The notes beneath the pieces were generated by a model. That model saw nothing but the letters and a program-made list of their open reading frames with translations. It searched no databases and was not told the DNA's origin. Both the position numbers and the translations under genes were made by a program. Shown piece by piece: positions 8,879 through 18,617 of a DNA stretch of 64,000 nucleotides (its first letter is position 1; each line of letters starts with the position of its first letter). The stretch is from an uncultured Eubacteriales bacterium. GTDB taxonomy: Bacteria; Bacillota; Clostridia; Oscillospirales; Oscillospiraceae. The stretch spans positions 62,001 through 126,000 of the forward strand of contig OMZQ01000002.1 in NCBI GenBank assembly GCA_900315595.1, in the 5' to 3' direction.

Positions 8879-9787
8879 TTAGCTCTGTATTTCCCCGGTC
8901 TCGATCAGATAGCGGCGTAAGGCGTCCTTCCAGTCCGGCAGACGCCGGAAGCCCTGCTCCGTCAGCTTGGCTTTGTCCAGACGGCTGTTGAAGGGCCGCC
9001 TTGCCTTGCTGAGCCCATATTCCTCGGTTGTGACCGGAAGCACCTGGGTATGCAGACCGACCTGACGGTAGATTTCACAGGTGAAATCGTACCAACTGAT
9101 GAAGCCGCCCTCGTTGGTGGCGTGGTAGACGCCGTATTTGTCCGTCTGGATCATGTCAACCAGCAGCTTTGCCAGGTCAGGGGTATAGGTCGGCGTGCCG
9201 ATCTGGTCGGTCACGACGCGGACCGTATCATGGGTCTTCCCTACCCGCAGCATCGTCCTGACGAAATTCTTGCCGTTCTTTCCAAAAACCCACGCGATCC
9301 GGACGATGAAATAGCGCTCCAGCAGCTCCTTGACCGCCATCTCGCCCGCGAGCTTGCTCTGCCCGTAGACGTTGAGCGGGGCGTAGCGGTCACAGTCCGG
9401 CTGCCAAGGCTCCGTGCCCTGGCCGTCGAAAACGTAATCTGTGGAGATGTAGAGCATTTTGCACCCAAATTCTTTGCAGGCCGCCGCCAGATTCCGGGTT
9501 CCAGCCGCATTGATGGCAAACACCTTTTCACGGTTCTCCGGATCCTCGGCGGCGTCCACTGCCGTCCAAGCGGCGCAGTGGATTACGGCGTCCGGGCGGA
9601 GCGCCCCGACGGCCTCCATAACCGCAGCGGAGTCGGTGATATCCAGTTGCAGATAGGAGAGGGCCTCCGGCAGATTCGGAGCCTCCGGAAGAATGTCCGT
9701 CCCAACGGCCTCCAGACCCCGGGCAGCCAGCTCCAGGATCAGGTCGGATCCAAGCTGCCCGCAGGCTCCGGTAACCAATATTTTCAT
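8879..9787 (-). CDS. rfbD: dTDP-4-dehydrorhamnose reductase
   Basis: 302 residues from ATG 9787 (MKILVTGACGQLG), which overlaps the rfbB stop by 4 bases (ATGA). Rossmann motif GACGQLG lies at the N-terminus. The SDR catalytic pieces are STDYVFDG and YGQSKLAGE (Tyr and Lys). It reduces the 4-keto group with NAD(P)H to give dTDP-L-rhamnose. A longer frame up to 9856 is open but runs into rfbB, so I reject that start. Confidence 0.96.
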   Translation of the reverse strand: MKILVTGACGQLGSDLILELAARGLEAVGTDILPEAPNLPEALSYLQLDITDSAAVMEAVGALRPDAVIHCAAWTAVDAAEDPENREKVFAINAAGTRNLAAACKEFGCKMLYISTDYVFDGQGTEPWQPDCDRYAPLNVYGQSKLAGEMAVKELLERYFIVRIAWVFGKNGKNFVRTMLRVGKTHDTVRVVTDQIGTPTYTPDLAKLLVDMIQTDKYGVYHATNEGGFISWYDFTCEIYRQVGLHTQVLPVTTEEYGLSKARRPFNSRLDKAKLTEQGFRRLPDWKDALRRYLIETGEIQS

Positions 9788-10812
9788 AGCTTCTCCCGAT
9801 TCCCGTACATCTTCTCGTAGTAGTTCCGATATTCGCCGCTGATGATGGTCTCCCACCAGTCCCGGTGGGTCAGATACCAGTCGATGGTCTTGTCCAGGCC
9901 GTCGGCAAACTTGGTCTCCGGCAGCCAGCCCAGCTCCCGATGGATCTTGGTGGGGTCGATGGCGTAGCGCATATCGTGGCCCTTCCGGTCCGCCACGTAG
10001 GTGATGAGGCTCTCGGGCTTGCCCAGCTTTTGGCAGATGAGCCGCACGATGTCGATGTTCCGCATCTCATTGTGGCCGCCCACGTTGTAGACCTCGCCAA
10101 CGGTGCCTTTGCGGAGGATCAGGTCGATGGCACGGCAGTGATCTTCTACGTAGAGCCAGTCCCGGACGTTCTCGCCCTTGCCGTAGACCGGCAGAGGCTT
10201 GTCGTTCAGGGCATTGGCGATCATCAGCGGAATCAGCTTCTCAGGGAAGTGGTAGGGGCCGTAGTTGTTGGAGCAGCGGGAGATCGTTGCGGGCAGGCCG
10301 AAGGTGCGGTGGTAGGCCCCCACCAGCAGGTCCGCCGCAGCCTTGGAGGCGGAATAGGGGCTGGAGGTGTGGATCGGGGTTTCCTCGGTGAAAAAGAGGT
10401 CGGGGCGGTCCAGCGGCAGATCGCCGTAGACCTCATCGGTAGAAACCTGGTGATAACGCTTGGTGCCGTACTTGCGGCAGGCGTCCATCATCACCTGGGT
10501 GCCCAGGATGTTGGTCTGCAGGAAGATCTCCGGGGTCTCGATGGAGCGGTCCACGTGGGACTCGGCAGCGAAGTTCACCACCGCGTCCGGCTGCTCCTTC
10601 TCGAAGATCTCATAGACGGCGTTCCGGTCACAGATGTTCACCTTATAGAAGGCAAAGTTGGGGTTCTTCAGCGCCTCCTCCAGCGTGGAGAGGTTGCCCG
10701 CATAGGTCAGGGCGTCCAGACAGACGATCCGATCCTCGGGATGGTTTTTCAGCTCAAAGTAGATGAAGTTCGCACCGATGAAGCCGGCGCCGCCGGTCAA
10801 AAGAATGGTCAT
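9784..10812 (-). CDS. rfbB: dTDP-glucose 4,6-dehydratase
   Basis: 342 residues, full length. NAD-binding GGAGFIG lies at residues 7-13, with the active-site STDEVYGDL stretch and YSASKAAAD (catalytic Tyr and Lys). It makes dTDP-4-keto-6-deoxyglucose, the branch point both for rhamnose and for the 3-amino sugars made by the FdtA/FdtB pair 10 kb away. AAGGAGG lies eight bases before the ATG. It is transcribed after rfbA with a 44-base gap. Confidence 0.97.
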   Translation of the reverse strand: MTILLTGGAGFIGANFIYFELKNHPEDRIVCLDALTYAGNLSTLEEALKNPNFAFYKVNICDRNAVYEIFEKEQPDAVVNFAAESHVDRSIETPEIFLQTNILGTQVMMDACRKYGTKRYHQVSTDEVYGDLPLDRPDLFFTEETPIHTSSPYSASKAAADLLVGAYHRTFGLPATISRCSNNYGPYHFPEKLIPLMIANALNDKPLPVYGKGENVRDWLYVEDHCRAIDLILRKGTVGEVYNVGGHNEMRNIDIVRLICQKLGKPESLITYVADRKGHDMRYAIDPTKIHRELGWLPETKFADGLDKTIDWYLTHRDWWETIISGEYRNYYEKMYGNREKL

Positions 10813-10856
10813 AGCAGCCTCCTTGGTATTGTGACAAAAGGATGATTGAACAATTA

Positions 10857-11744
10857 TTATCCGCGGACCTTGCCCTCAGCAACCTGTTTCAGATGTGTGC
10901 CGTAGGGAGATTTTCCATAGCGCTTGGCAGCCTCCAGCAGCTCTTCCTTGGTGGTCCAGCCGTTGCGGAAGGCGATCTCCTCGGGGGCGGAGATCTCAAT
11001 GCCCTGCCGGTTCTGGATGACCCGGACGAACTCCGTGGCCTCGGCCAGAGACTCCATGGTGCCGGTGTCCAACCAGGCAAAGCCGCGGCCAAGCAGCTGC
11101 ACGTCCAGCAGGTCGTCCATTAAGTACATCTCATTCAGGGTGGTGATCTCCAGCTCGCCGCGGGCGGAGGGCTTCACTTCGGCTGCTCGGTCACTGACGC
11201 CCTTGGGGTAGAAATAGAGGCCTGTGACGGCATAGTTGCTCTTGGGCTCCTTGGGCTTTTCCTCGATGGAATACGCCTTGCCGTTTTCGTCAAAGGCGAC
11301 CACGCCAAAGCGCTCCGGGTCGTTGACATAGTAGCCGAAGACCGTGGCGCGAGCATTCTGCTCTGCGTCCGCCGTTGCAGCCCGCAGCAGCTTGCCGAAA
11401 CCATTTCCGTAGAAGATATTGTCGCCCAGCACCATGGCGCAGGCCTCGTCGCCGATGAAATCCCGGCCGATGAGGAATGCCTGGGCCAGTCCGTCCGGGG
11501 AAGGCTGCTCGGCGTAGCTCAGATGCACGCCGAACTCGGAGCCGTCCCCCAGCAGCCGCTCAAAGTTGGGCAGATCCGTGGGGGTGGAGATGATGAGGAT
11601 GTCCCGGATGCCCGCCAGCATCAGCGTAGACAGCGGATAGAAGACCATGGGCTTGTCATAGATGGGCAGCAGCTGCTTGGACGTAACCATGGTCAGGGGA
11701 TAAAGTCTGGTGCCGGCTCCCCCGGCGAGGATGATACCTTTCAT
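10857..11744 (-). CDS. rfbA: Glucose-1-phosphate thymidylyltransferase
   Basis: 295 residues. It has the nucleotidyltransferase signature [11 protein letters not shown] at residues 8-18, then [11 protein letters not shown], the [12 protein letters not shown] metal site and [17 protein letters not shown]. It couples dTTP with glucose-1-phosphate to give dTDP-glucose, the first step for the deoxysugars of this locus. The C-terminus ([11 protein letters not shown]) is typical of RfbA. A GAGAGG site lies upstream of ATG. Confidence 0.97.
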   Translation of the reverse strand: MKGIILAGGAGTRLYPLTMVTSKQLLPIYDKPMVFYPLSTLMLAGIRDILIISTPTDLPNFERLLGDGSEFGVHLSYAEQPSPDGLAQAFLIGRDFIGDEACAMVLGDNIFYGNGFGKLLRAATADAEQNARATVFGYYVNDPERFGVVAFDENGKAYSIEEKPKEPKSNYAVTGLYFYPKGVSDRAAEVKPSARGELEITTLNEMYLMDDLLDVQLLGRGFAWLDTGTMESLAEATEFVRVIQNRQGIEISAPEEIAFRNGWTTKEELLEAAKRYGKSPYGTHLKQVAEGKVRG

Positions 11745-11758
11745 ATTGTGCCTCTCTT

Positions 11759-12748
11759 TCAGTTACAGGGGATGTGGAGTGTTTTCTTGATTTTTCGCCA
11801 GTAGGCATGCGGTAATAACCAATTAGGATGGAATTTGGCAAGCTGAAAAGTGTATTTATCATCAGAAAGGTTATTGCGCAACCACTTTAGGGCTTTTCTT
11901 TCGGAAATGCGATACTCCTTCGGAACTTCCTGGTAAACTTTATCTTTTCTTGCCAGGAGTGAGTAAATGGAAATCAACTCGCCTCTTCTTCGCTCTGCCA
12001 GCGAAACAAGTTCTGCGTCGTTATTGGAACGATAGTAAGCGATACATTGGTCAACAGATAAAATATCGTCGTATCGTTTTGCAGAAAAACGAGCATGCAT
12101 AATACTCTCTTCCCGCAAGCGATAACCGTAAAGGCGCTGATTTGTAACGGCCACTGTTGCTGCATTATAAAGCACAATTGGAGCAACCGCCTGGTCTTCG
12201 TGTATTCTGCCAACAGGAAAACGCAGCTTACTGAAAAGCTCTTTCCTGTACAGCTTTACACATGCAGACACACTGATGCTTCCGCGTTCAGCGTATTGAG
12301 CAATCGCTGCTTCTCTTCCTAAAAGGCACTCAATTTCAGCATCAGTGTCGAAACAGAATTCAGGATCATTTCCCTGAGAGAACTCAATCATTTGACAGAC
12401 TCCAATGTCTGCTTGATGATCTTGCACAATTGTGAGCATGTGTTCCAAATAAGAACTAGCAATCAAATCATCGCTGTCAACGAAAGTAATCCATTGCGTG
12501 TCACCTTGGGAGAGAGCCAAGTCAATCCCGGCGTTGCGGGCAGCGGAGAGCCCGCCGTTTTCCTGGTGGATCACCCGAACGCGGCTGTCACGCGCGGCGT
12601 ATTCGTCGCAGATGGCCCCGCAGTTGTCCGGGCTGCCGTCGTCCACCAGAATCAACTCAAAATCGGTGAAGCTCTGCGCTAAAATGCTGTCAACACACGG
12701 ACAGAGATAAGCCTCAACTCTATAAACAGGAACGATTACAGAAATCAT
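11759..12748 (-). CDS. Family 2 glycosyltransferase, compositional mosaic
   Basis: 329 residues. It has [14 protein letters not shown] at residues 2-15, [11 protein letters not shown] near 36 and TFVDSDDLI near 89, the GT-A donor and metal motifs. The basic tail suggests membrane contact. The first 230 bases of the gene are GC-rich (42 of 60 bases in one line counted at 12541) and the rest clearly poorer (26 of 60 at 12121). This matches a conserved donor-binding half joined to a foreign acceptor half. It lies directly upstream of rfbA. Sugar and linkage are unknown. Confidence 0.9.
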   Translation of the reverse strand: MISVIVPVYRVEAYLCPCVDSILAQSFTDFELILVDDGSPDNCGAICDEYAARDSRVRVIHQENGGLSAARNAGIDLALSQGDTQWITFVDSDDLIASSYLEHMLTIVQDHQADIGVCQMIEFSQGNDPEFCFDTDAEIECLLGREAAIAQYAERGSISVSACVKLYRKELFSKLRFPVGRIHEDQAVAPIVLYNAATVAVTNQRLYGYRLREESIMHARFSAKRYDDILSVDQCIAYYRSNNDAELVSLAERRRGELISIYSLLARKDKVYQEVPKEYRISERKALKWLRNNLSDDKYTFQLAKFHPNWLLPHAYWRKIKKTLHIPCN

Positions 12749-12767
12749 TTGGCAATCATCTTCACTT

Positions 12768-13916
12768 TCACTTCATTCCTTTTTTGACTAACCAATCGAC
12801 AATTTGCGAAGCAGCTGTGCCGTTGTTGTATGTTGGATATTTGGAAAAAAAGCCATCAAGCTTCTTGTAATATGTTGATACGTCGAAGGTTTCGATCTGA
12901 GCAATTAACTCTTCCTCCGTATAGGCCGTCAAGAACGGAACCTCATAGAATAGCGGATATAGGTCTCGCTCGGCTTTATATGCTTCCAGATCCTTGAAGC
13001 ATAAAAAAACAGGTTTTCGGATCATTGCGAAATCAAAAGAAATTGAAGAATAATCAGAGATCAGGAGATCTGAGGCGATTACGAGTTCTTGTGGATCTGG
13101 AAAAAAGGATGCGTTGATAATACGACCTGGCATATAATCATAAAGGCCGCCTGAGTATTTTACGACGTTTGGATGAAGGCGAATCAGGAGAACTACGTTC
13201 CCGTATTTTTTCCTCAGAGCGTCGATGAGGGCGGCAGTTTGTTTTAGATAACAGTCCGTATTGCCATTGTTGCGAAAGGTAGGCGCATAGAGCACGATAT
13301 AATATGACTCGTCGATATTTAATGCAGAACAGACTTTCCGGCGGATTGCAGGATCACAGTTTTCTTGAAATAGGATATCGCATCTTGGGCTTCCGGTTCG
13401 GAGGATTTCACAGCCATCGCGAAGCCAAAATGCCCGCTTGTATATCTCTTCCTCCTGCTTTCCGTCTGCGATGACGGCATCGGTCACATTACCATCCGAA
13501 CGAGCGCAAGCTAAATACCAAGAGGGCAATTGATCCTCAGCGTCTTTTTCTATTTTCTTCATAGCGTAGCCGCCATGCCAAGTCTGAAGGTAGATCTGGT
13601 GTTTTTTCTTCTTAAATGGCCATTTTCGTCGGTAATTGTAAATGATGAAGCCGGCAGTCTGCAACTCATGCTGCGCACGAGGAGTTCCAAGCTGGATCTT
13701 CGTGATCCAGGGTGGTACGGAGGTGTTTATGTCATCGACCAGCCAATACAATTTTGTTCTCATACTGCGGCGATGAATCTCCTCCGCAATATATTTGAGG
13801 TTTTCACCGAAGCCCTTGCCTGCTATGTTGTCAAAAACGACTTTGCCAGGATTGACAGGCGACAGGCGAGAATAGGCCGACTTTAGCTTGACGGCTAAAC
13901 GTTTACTGTATCTCAT
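12768..13916 (-). CDS. CDP-glycerol glycerophosphotransferase family protein (TagB/TagF-like)
   Basis: About 382 residues. It carries the family motifs QTWHGG, GSPRCD, YAPTFR, IRLHPN and SDYSSISFDFA, which bind the CDP-polyol and position a catalytic histidine. Known relatives add glycerol-phosphate or ribitol-phosphate units to teichoic acids and capsules. It is short and lacks extra domains, so single-unit transfer (TagB-like) is as likely as polymerisation. I prefer ATG 13916, which overlaps the Wzt stop by 4 bases; a GTG lies six bases earlier. It is AT-rich compared with rfb genes, a sign of separate origin. Confidence 0.88.
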   Translation of the reverse strand: MRYSKRLAVKLKSAYSRLSPVNPGKVVFDNIAGKGFGENLKYIAEEIHRRSMRTKLYWLVDDINTSVPPWITKIQLGTPRAQHELQTAGFIIYNYRRKWPFKKKKHQIYLQTWHGGYAMKKIEKDAEDQLPSWYLACARSDGNVTDAVIADGKQEEEIYKRAFWLRDGCEILRTGSPRCDILFQENCDPAIRRKVCSALNIDESYYIVLYAPTFRNNGNTDCYLKQTAALIDALRKKYGNVVLLIRLHPNVVKYSGGLYDYMPGRIINASFFPDPQELVIASDLLISDYSSISFDFAMIRKPVFLCFKDLEAYKAERDLYPLFYEVPFLTAYTEEELIAQIETFDVSTYYKKLDGFFSKYPTYNNGTAASQIVDWLVKKGMK

Positions 13917-15208
13917 ATACACTCATCCTGTTTGTAATCAATGATTTGCAGATTTGGCAGACGAAGATTGCTCCAATACTGTTTCGCCCAATTGATGTCC
14001 GGGTTTTGAGCCTGAAAGATATAAATAGATATTGACGCGTTTGGATTGTCGTAAGCGTGATAATTACCGACGGTATCTGCTGAGACAATCTCAAGGCTGA
14101 GGCAATAGTCGTCCTCCTGGAGCGGGGTCGAATCAAATCGAAACCGAAACTTTTGTTTTTTCCCGGGGAATATTGCAAAAGGCTCGGAAAGACTACCAGC
14201 ATATTTGACGTAATTTCCACGATCCTTGATTCGCAAAATGACGCGTGCATCGTTGACCTGGATCGAAGAATCCAGCGTGATTTCCATCTCAATTGGATCA
14301 CCGGAAAAAAATTTTGCGGCATCTGTGCTCAAAAAACGGAAATCGTTTACAAAAATCTGTTTTCCGAAGTGGTGGTTGCGCTTGTTGTCTCTGAAATCAT
14401 AAGAAACCGGATAAATAGATGATTCTCCGGCACCCATATACTGAGCAATCGCGTCTTCTACCCCTCCGTTGAAAATGACCTTTCCATGATCCAGCACGAT
14501 ACAGCGGTCGCAGAGCTGTCGGATGGTGTTCATGTTGTGACTGACGTAGAGGACGGTGCGGCCCTCCTTGTCGGCGGCCTCGCGCATTTTGGTGAGGCAT
14601 TTTTTTTGATAAGCCATATCGCCCACGGCAAGAACCTCGTCCATGATCATGATTTCGCTGTCCAGGTGGGCAGCCACGGAGAAGGCCAGCTTCACGTACA
14701 TGCCGGAGGAGTAGCGCTTTACCGGGGTATCGATGAACTGCCGCACCTCGGAGAAGTCGATGATCTGCTCCATTTTGGCGTCGATTTCCTTCTTGCTCAG
14801 GCCCAGAATGGCGCCGTTCATGTAGATATTCTCCCGACCCGTCAGCTCCGGGTGGAAGCCGGTGCCCACCTCCAGCATGGAGGTGATGCGGCCGTTGTAG
14901 GAGATGGTCCCCGTGGTGGGGGCCGTGACCCGGGAGAGCAGCTTCAGCAGGGTGGATTTACCCGCGCCGTTGTGACCGATGATGCCCAGGGCTTCCCCCT
15001 TTTTGACCTCCAGATTGATATCGTCCAGAGCCAGGAAGCGCTCGCCGATTTTAATATCCGTGCGGGCGCCGATTTTGCTGTTGGGATCTTCCTTTCCTCG
15101 CTTTCTGGCCCACCAGGTCTGCAGATCGCCCCGAAGCGTCCCGCCGCCGATAGCACCCAGTCGATACTGCTTGGATACGTGTTCAATTTTGATTGCAAGT
15201 TCGTCCAT
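13913..15208 (-). CDS. wzt: ABC exporter ATPase with Wzt-type C-terminal domain (TagH/Wzt-like)
   Basis: 431 residues. The ATPase domain shows Walker A GHNGAGKST (78-86), a short YSSGM signature (166-170), Walker B IMIMDE (186-191) and switch His224. Residues from about 280 onward form a separate beta-rich domain of the Wzt type, which recognises the undecaprenyl-linked glycan to be exported. Base composition changes abruptly at the domain boundary near 14400-14480: 23 of 60 G/C in the line at 14341 against 41 of 60 at 14881. It pairs with the permease eight bases upstream and drives export of the finished polymer. Confidence 0.93.
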   Translation of the reverse strand: MDELAIKIEHVSKQYRLGAIGGGTLRGDLQTWWARKRGKEDPNSKIGARTDIKIGERFLALDDINLEVKKGEALGIIGHNGAGKSTLLKLLSRVTAPTTGTISYNGRITSMLEVGTGFHPELTGRENIYMNGAILGLSKKEIDAKMEQIIDFSEVRQFIDTPVKRYSSGMYVKLAFSVAAHLDSEIMIMDEVLAVGDMAYQKKCLTKMREAADKEGRTVLYVSHNMNTIRQLCDRCIVLDHGKVIFNGGVEDAIAQYMGAGESSIYPVSYDFRDNKRNHHFGKQIFVNDFRFLSTDAAKFFSGDPIEMEITLDSSIQVNDARVILRIKDRGNYVKYAGSLSEPFAIFPGKKQKFRFRFDSTPLQEDDYCLSLEIVSADTVGNYHAYDNPNASISIYIFQAQNPDINWAKQYWSNLRLPNLQIIDYKQDECI

Positions 15209-15216
15209 AGTTTACC

Positions 15217-16056
15217 TCACACCGTATCCATAAAGGTCTTCTCGACCTTGTTGAACATCATCAGGCCGATGAAGAGCACAACCAGGGTGACTCCCCAACT
15301 AATCAGATAATGGAATAGATCGAAGCTTCCCAGGCCGAGGAAAGCCTTGCGGAAGCAGTTGATTATGGGGGTCATGGGGTTCAGCATATACAGGCCCATG
15401 TACTTCTCAGGCACAATTCCCATATCATAGGCCACCGGCGTCCCGTACATCCAGAGCTGGACGCCGAAGCCCACCAGCATTTTCAAATCGCGGTATTTTG
15501 TGGTAAGGGAGGAAATGATGATACCGACGCCCAGACTCAGCATGGCCATATGAAGCAGAAGCGGGGGCAACATCAGAATATAAAGCGTGGGCTGCACGTC
15601 GCCCTTGATCCAATAGATCACAAGGAAGACGACAAACAGCAGGAACTGGATTCCGAAGGAGATCAGATTGGTCAGCACCGTGGAGATGGGGCTCACCAGG
15701 CGCGGGAAATAGACCTTGCCAAAGATGCCAGCGTTGCCCGTGAAGGTGTTGGCGGTGGAGGTCAGGCAACCGGAGAAGTAAGCCCAGGCGATGTTGCCGC
15801 TCATAAAGAACAGGAAGGACGGCACCCCGCCGGGAGCCAATCCCGCCAGGCTGCCGAAGACCACGGTGAAAACGACGGTGGTCAGGAGGGGTTGGATCAG
15901 CGCCCAGGCCGGGCCCAAAATGGTCTGCTTGTACTGGGAGACAAAATTCCGCTTGACAAAGAGAAAAATCAGATCCCGGTACTTCAGAACCTCCTTCAGA
16001 TGAAAGTCAAACAGCCCGGTTTTGGGGACGATAACTGTTGTAAAGTGTTGTTCCAT
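15217..16056 (-). CDS. wzm: ABC-2 type polysaccharide exporter permease (TagG/Wzm-like)
   Basis: 279 residues with six predicted membrane helices and a cytoplasmic N-terminal amphipathic region. KRNFVSQYKQTILGPAWALI near residues 37-56 is the typical entry of ABC-2 polysaccharide permeases, and VAYDMGIVPEKY lies in the later periplasm-side segment. With the Wzt-like ATPase next to it, this forms the channel that exports the lipid-linked glycan. The GC content is high, like the ATPase domain and unlike the Wzt C-terminal domain. Confidence 0.93.
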   Translation of the reverse strand: MEQHFTTVIVPKTGLFDFHLKEVLKYRDLIFLFVKRNFVSQYKQTILGPAWALIQPLLTTVVFTVVFGSLAGLAPGGVPSFLFFMSGNIAWAYFSGCLTSTANTFTGNAGIFGKVYFPRLVSPISTVLTNLISFGIQFLLFVVFLVIYWIKGDVQPTLYILMLPPLLLHMAMLSLGVGIIISSLTTKYRDLKMLVGFGVQLWMYGTPVAYDMGIVPEKYMGLYMLNPMTPIINCFRKAFLGLGSFDLFHYLISWGVTLVVLFIGLMMFNKVEKTFMDTV

Positions 16057-16068
16057 TTGTCTGCATCC

Positions 16069-16650
16069 TTATACGTTTTTTTGCTCGGGCCGCCCGGTTG
16101 CCTCGTCGGCGGACTGCTGCCTCGAAAGTCTCGATTTCAAAAAACGGGCCGGGTTGCCGCCCCAGATCTCATAGGGCGGTACGCTCTTGGTGACCACGGA
16201 ACCGGCGGCGATGATGGCGCCGTGGCCGATCCGGACACCTTTCATGATCAAGGACCGCGAGCCGATCCACACGTCGTCCTCGATCACGATGGGTTCTACC
16301 GGCGTTCTCCCCTGGGCGCCCATGGGAACTGTGACGTCGTCGTGCCGGTGCTCGTTGGTAAACATCAAGATATCAATCCCCATCATCACGTTTTCGCCAA
16401 TGGAAACCCCGGTGGGGATGCTGCAGTTCGCTCCAATTCCGGAGCCGTTGCCCAGCTTGATGTCCGTGGCAAAGGTCACGCCTTTGTCGATATTGACCCA
16501 TTCGCCGCAGTCCTCCAGGATCAGGTGGGCACAGAACTGGCGGAAGCGTCGGGCGCCAAGGCTGACGCGCGCCCCGGACATGGGCAGGTGCTTGCCGATC
16601 CCCACATAAAGGACGCGGCCGATGAATTGCTTGACGGAATGCAGATTCAT
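16069..16650 (-). CDS. Hexapeptide-repeat acyltransferase
   Basis: 193 residues of left-handed beta-helix repeats, for example IGANCSIPTGVSIGENVMMG, VWIGSRSLIMKGVRIGHGAI and AAGSVVTKSVPPYEIWGGNP. The catalytic histidine probably lies in the NEHRHDD segment. Such enzymes O-acetylate sugars from acetyl-CoA. Within this operon it probably modifies a sugar of the repeat unit. AGGGG lies about ten bases before ATG. Confidence 0.9.
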   Translation of the reverse strand: MNLHSVKQFIGRVLYVGIGKHLPMSGARVSLGARRFRQFCAHLILEDCGEWVNIDKGVTFATDIKLGNGSGIGANCSIPTGVSIGENVMMGIDILMFTNEHRHDDVTVPMGAQGRTPVEPIVIEDDVWIGSRSLIMKGVRIGHGAIIAAGSVVTKSVPPYEIWGGNPARFLKSRLSRQQSADEATGRPEQKNV

Positions 16651-16666
16651 GTTTTCAGTCCCCTAT

Positions 16667-17614
16667 TTATAGCTGAATCTTCCCAAGCTCGGGTCTCTGG
16701 CCGAAGAGCCTGAGCCTCCAGAATTTGAGCTTATGCCCCGCAGGCATCGGCGCGCGAAGCAGACCGCATGCGTGATCCCGCAGGATCGAAAGGACCTGTT
16801 GGCGCTGCGGTTCAAATTCCGGATTTCCGGACTTGGCATACAGGTTGTAGATCCTGACGCACTCGTAAAGGAATTTTACCTGCGCTTCGGGATACTCGCA
16901 GGGGAAGGCGCTTCGGATATCCCGCAGGATGGTCTCCTTGGCTTGAATCAGGTCCACCATGCAGCGCAGCCCGGTGAATTCAAAATTGTTTCCGTGCATC
17001 CGCTGAAAATAGAGCACCGAGGGGCAGAAGGCAAGGAACTCGCACCGCTTCAGGACACGATAGGAAAACAGATTGTCCTCTCCCAGCATCGCTCCATGGA
17101 AGTGGATTCCGTCAACGACCTCTCTGCGGTAAAGCTTGTTCCACACCGGGATATGCCATGCCGGGGTGAAAAAACGGTGGATGATTTCCTGTTGGGGCAC
17201 CGTCTCCCAAGGGAGGATAGGTTTTGTATAATCAAGCTCCGGGATCCTCTCGTTCGGGGTATTCTCGAACTGACACGCACCGACATTCGCTCCCGTCTGC
17301 TCCATCGCCTGCTTCAGCGTCTCATACAGCTTCGGATGCAACACGTCGTCGTGATCCGCAAAAGCGATCAATTCTCCCCGGGCCTCCTCGAGGCCGAGAT
17401 TCCGCGCAGTGCTCTGTCCCCCGTTTTCCTTGTGAAACACGCGGACTCTGGCGTCTGCTTGCGCCAGTCCGTCACAGACAACTCCGGAACCATCTTTGGA
17501 TCCGTCGTCAATGAGTATTACCTCAAGATCGGAATAGGTTTGGCCAAGCACAGATTGAACCAATGGAATGAGATAGGTCCCCGCATTATAAACCGGAATA
17601 ATAACAGAAATCAT
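16667..17614 (-). CDS. Family 2 glycosyltransferase
   Basis: 315 residues. It has ISVIIPVYNAGTYL at 2-15, LIDDGSKDGSG near 35 and AFADHDDVLHP near 89; HDD replaces the usual SDD metal motif. The rest is acceptor-specific and unassigned. It is spaced tightly with the acyltransferase after it (16 bases) and another family 2 enzyme before it. Donor and linkage are unknown. Confidence 0.9.
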   Translation of the reverse strand: MISVIIPVYNAGTYLIPLVQSVLGQTYSDLEVILIDDGSKDGSGVVCDGLAQADARVRVFHKENGGQSTARNLGLEEARGELIAFADHDDVLHPKLYETLKQAMEQTGANVGACQFENTPNERIPELDYTKPILPWETVPQQEIIHRFFTPAWHIPVWNKLYRREVVDGIHFHGAMLGEDNLFSYRVLKRCEFLAFCPSVLYFQRMHGNNFEFTGLRCMVDLIQAKETILRDIRSAFPCEYPEAQVKFLYECVRIYNLYAKSGNPEFEPQRQQVLSILRDHACGLLRAPMPAGHKLKFWRLRLFGQRPELGKIQL

Positions 17615-17623
17615 GGCTTTCTT

Positions 17624-18562
17624 CTAAAGACGGAGGCATCCCAGCAGATACCCGTGCAGTTTTGCCCTTGGCAGGCTCTTTTGCAAGACCGCTGAGCAAA
17701 CCAAGCGCAACATTTTCAGCTTGTATTTTGCGACCTCAAAAAAAGGATTACGTCCGCTCTGCCGCAATATACACCGCAACTTCGGAACATGGACCAAATA
17801 GTCGTCCAAAAGCTTATCCAGTGCTTGATTCGCAACAGGTTTTGCGTGAGCAAGAGACATCTGATACAGTTGGTAGCTGCCCGCAATCATTTTCTTCGGA
17901 ACGGAAGGATCCGATTTATGTGTTGCGCTCCCCTCACGCTCCAGTACATCATAGAAGGACTGAGGGAGCTTAATTGCACTGCGAATGCTCTGATAGCAGT
18001 TGAACAGATACATCCGGTCTTCCGCATATTGGATGCTGGAAAAGAAACGAGGCTTACAAACTGTCTCCCGAAGATACAGCTTGTTGACAATACATCCACC
18101 TAATTTGTTTGGCATAGAAAACAGAGACAACAGCAGTGCCTGCCCATCACATTCTATCGCCTCATTTAGCTCGGAAAACAAGAAGTTCCCTGACTCATCA
18201 TAGTGATTCAGCCCACAGATGACCAGATCAACGCCTTTTGACTTTGCGGCATGGAGCATTTCCTGGTACATTTCTGGCTCAATCCAGTCGTCGGAATCTA
18301 CGAAACCAAGATAAGTACCTCTGGCAGCGTCCAGCCCGGCGTTCCGGGCGGCGCTGACGCCTTGGTTCTTTTGGTGGATCACCACGATCCGGCTGTCCTT
18401 GGCGGCGTATTCGTCGCAAATCTCCCCACAGCGATCCGGAGAACCGTCATCGATCAGAATCAGTTCAAAATCTGTAAAGGTCTGGGCCAGGATGCTCTCG
18501 ATACATCTGGGCAGATATTTTTCAACTTTATAGACGGGTACAATGATGGACAATTCAGGCAT
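17624..18562 (-). CDS. Family 2 glycosyltransferase, compositional mosaic
   Basis: 312 residues. LSIIVPVYKVEKYL at 4-17, LIDDGSPDRCG and GFVDSDDWIEPE give the GT-A core. The first third of the gene is almost the same in pattern as the gene at 11759-12748 (shared [14 protein letters not shown] type run) and is GC-rich. The rest is AT-richer and unrelated. GGAGGTGC lies before the ATG. Donor unknown. Confidence 0.9.
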   Translation of the reverse strand: MPELSIIVPVYKVEKYLPRCIESILAQTFTDFELILIDDGSPDRCGEICDEYAAKDSRIVVIHQKNQGVSAARNAGLDAARGTYLGFVDSDDWIEPEMYQEMLHAAKSKGVDLVICGLNHYDESGNFLFSELNEAIECDGQALLLSLFSMPNKLGGCIVNKLYLRETVCKPRFFSSIQYAEDRMYLFNCYQSIRSAIKLPQSFYDVLEREGSATHKSDPSVPKKMIAGSYQLYQMSLAHAKPVANQALDKLLDDYLVHVPKLRCILRQSGRNPFFEVAKYKLKMLRLVCSAVLQKSLPRAKLHGYLLGCLRL

Positions 18563-18617
18563 GACAGCACCTCCGATGAGATGAAAAGATGTACAGAACG
18601 TGAAACAGATGTCTTTG

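Noticed and set aside
8815..8880. GGGGCAAACC and GGTTTTGCCC arms considered as a terminator between rfbD and the next glycosyltransferase
   Set aside because: The stem has a bulge and a long loop, and no T-run follows on the transcribed minus strand. The operon appears to continue.
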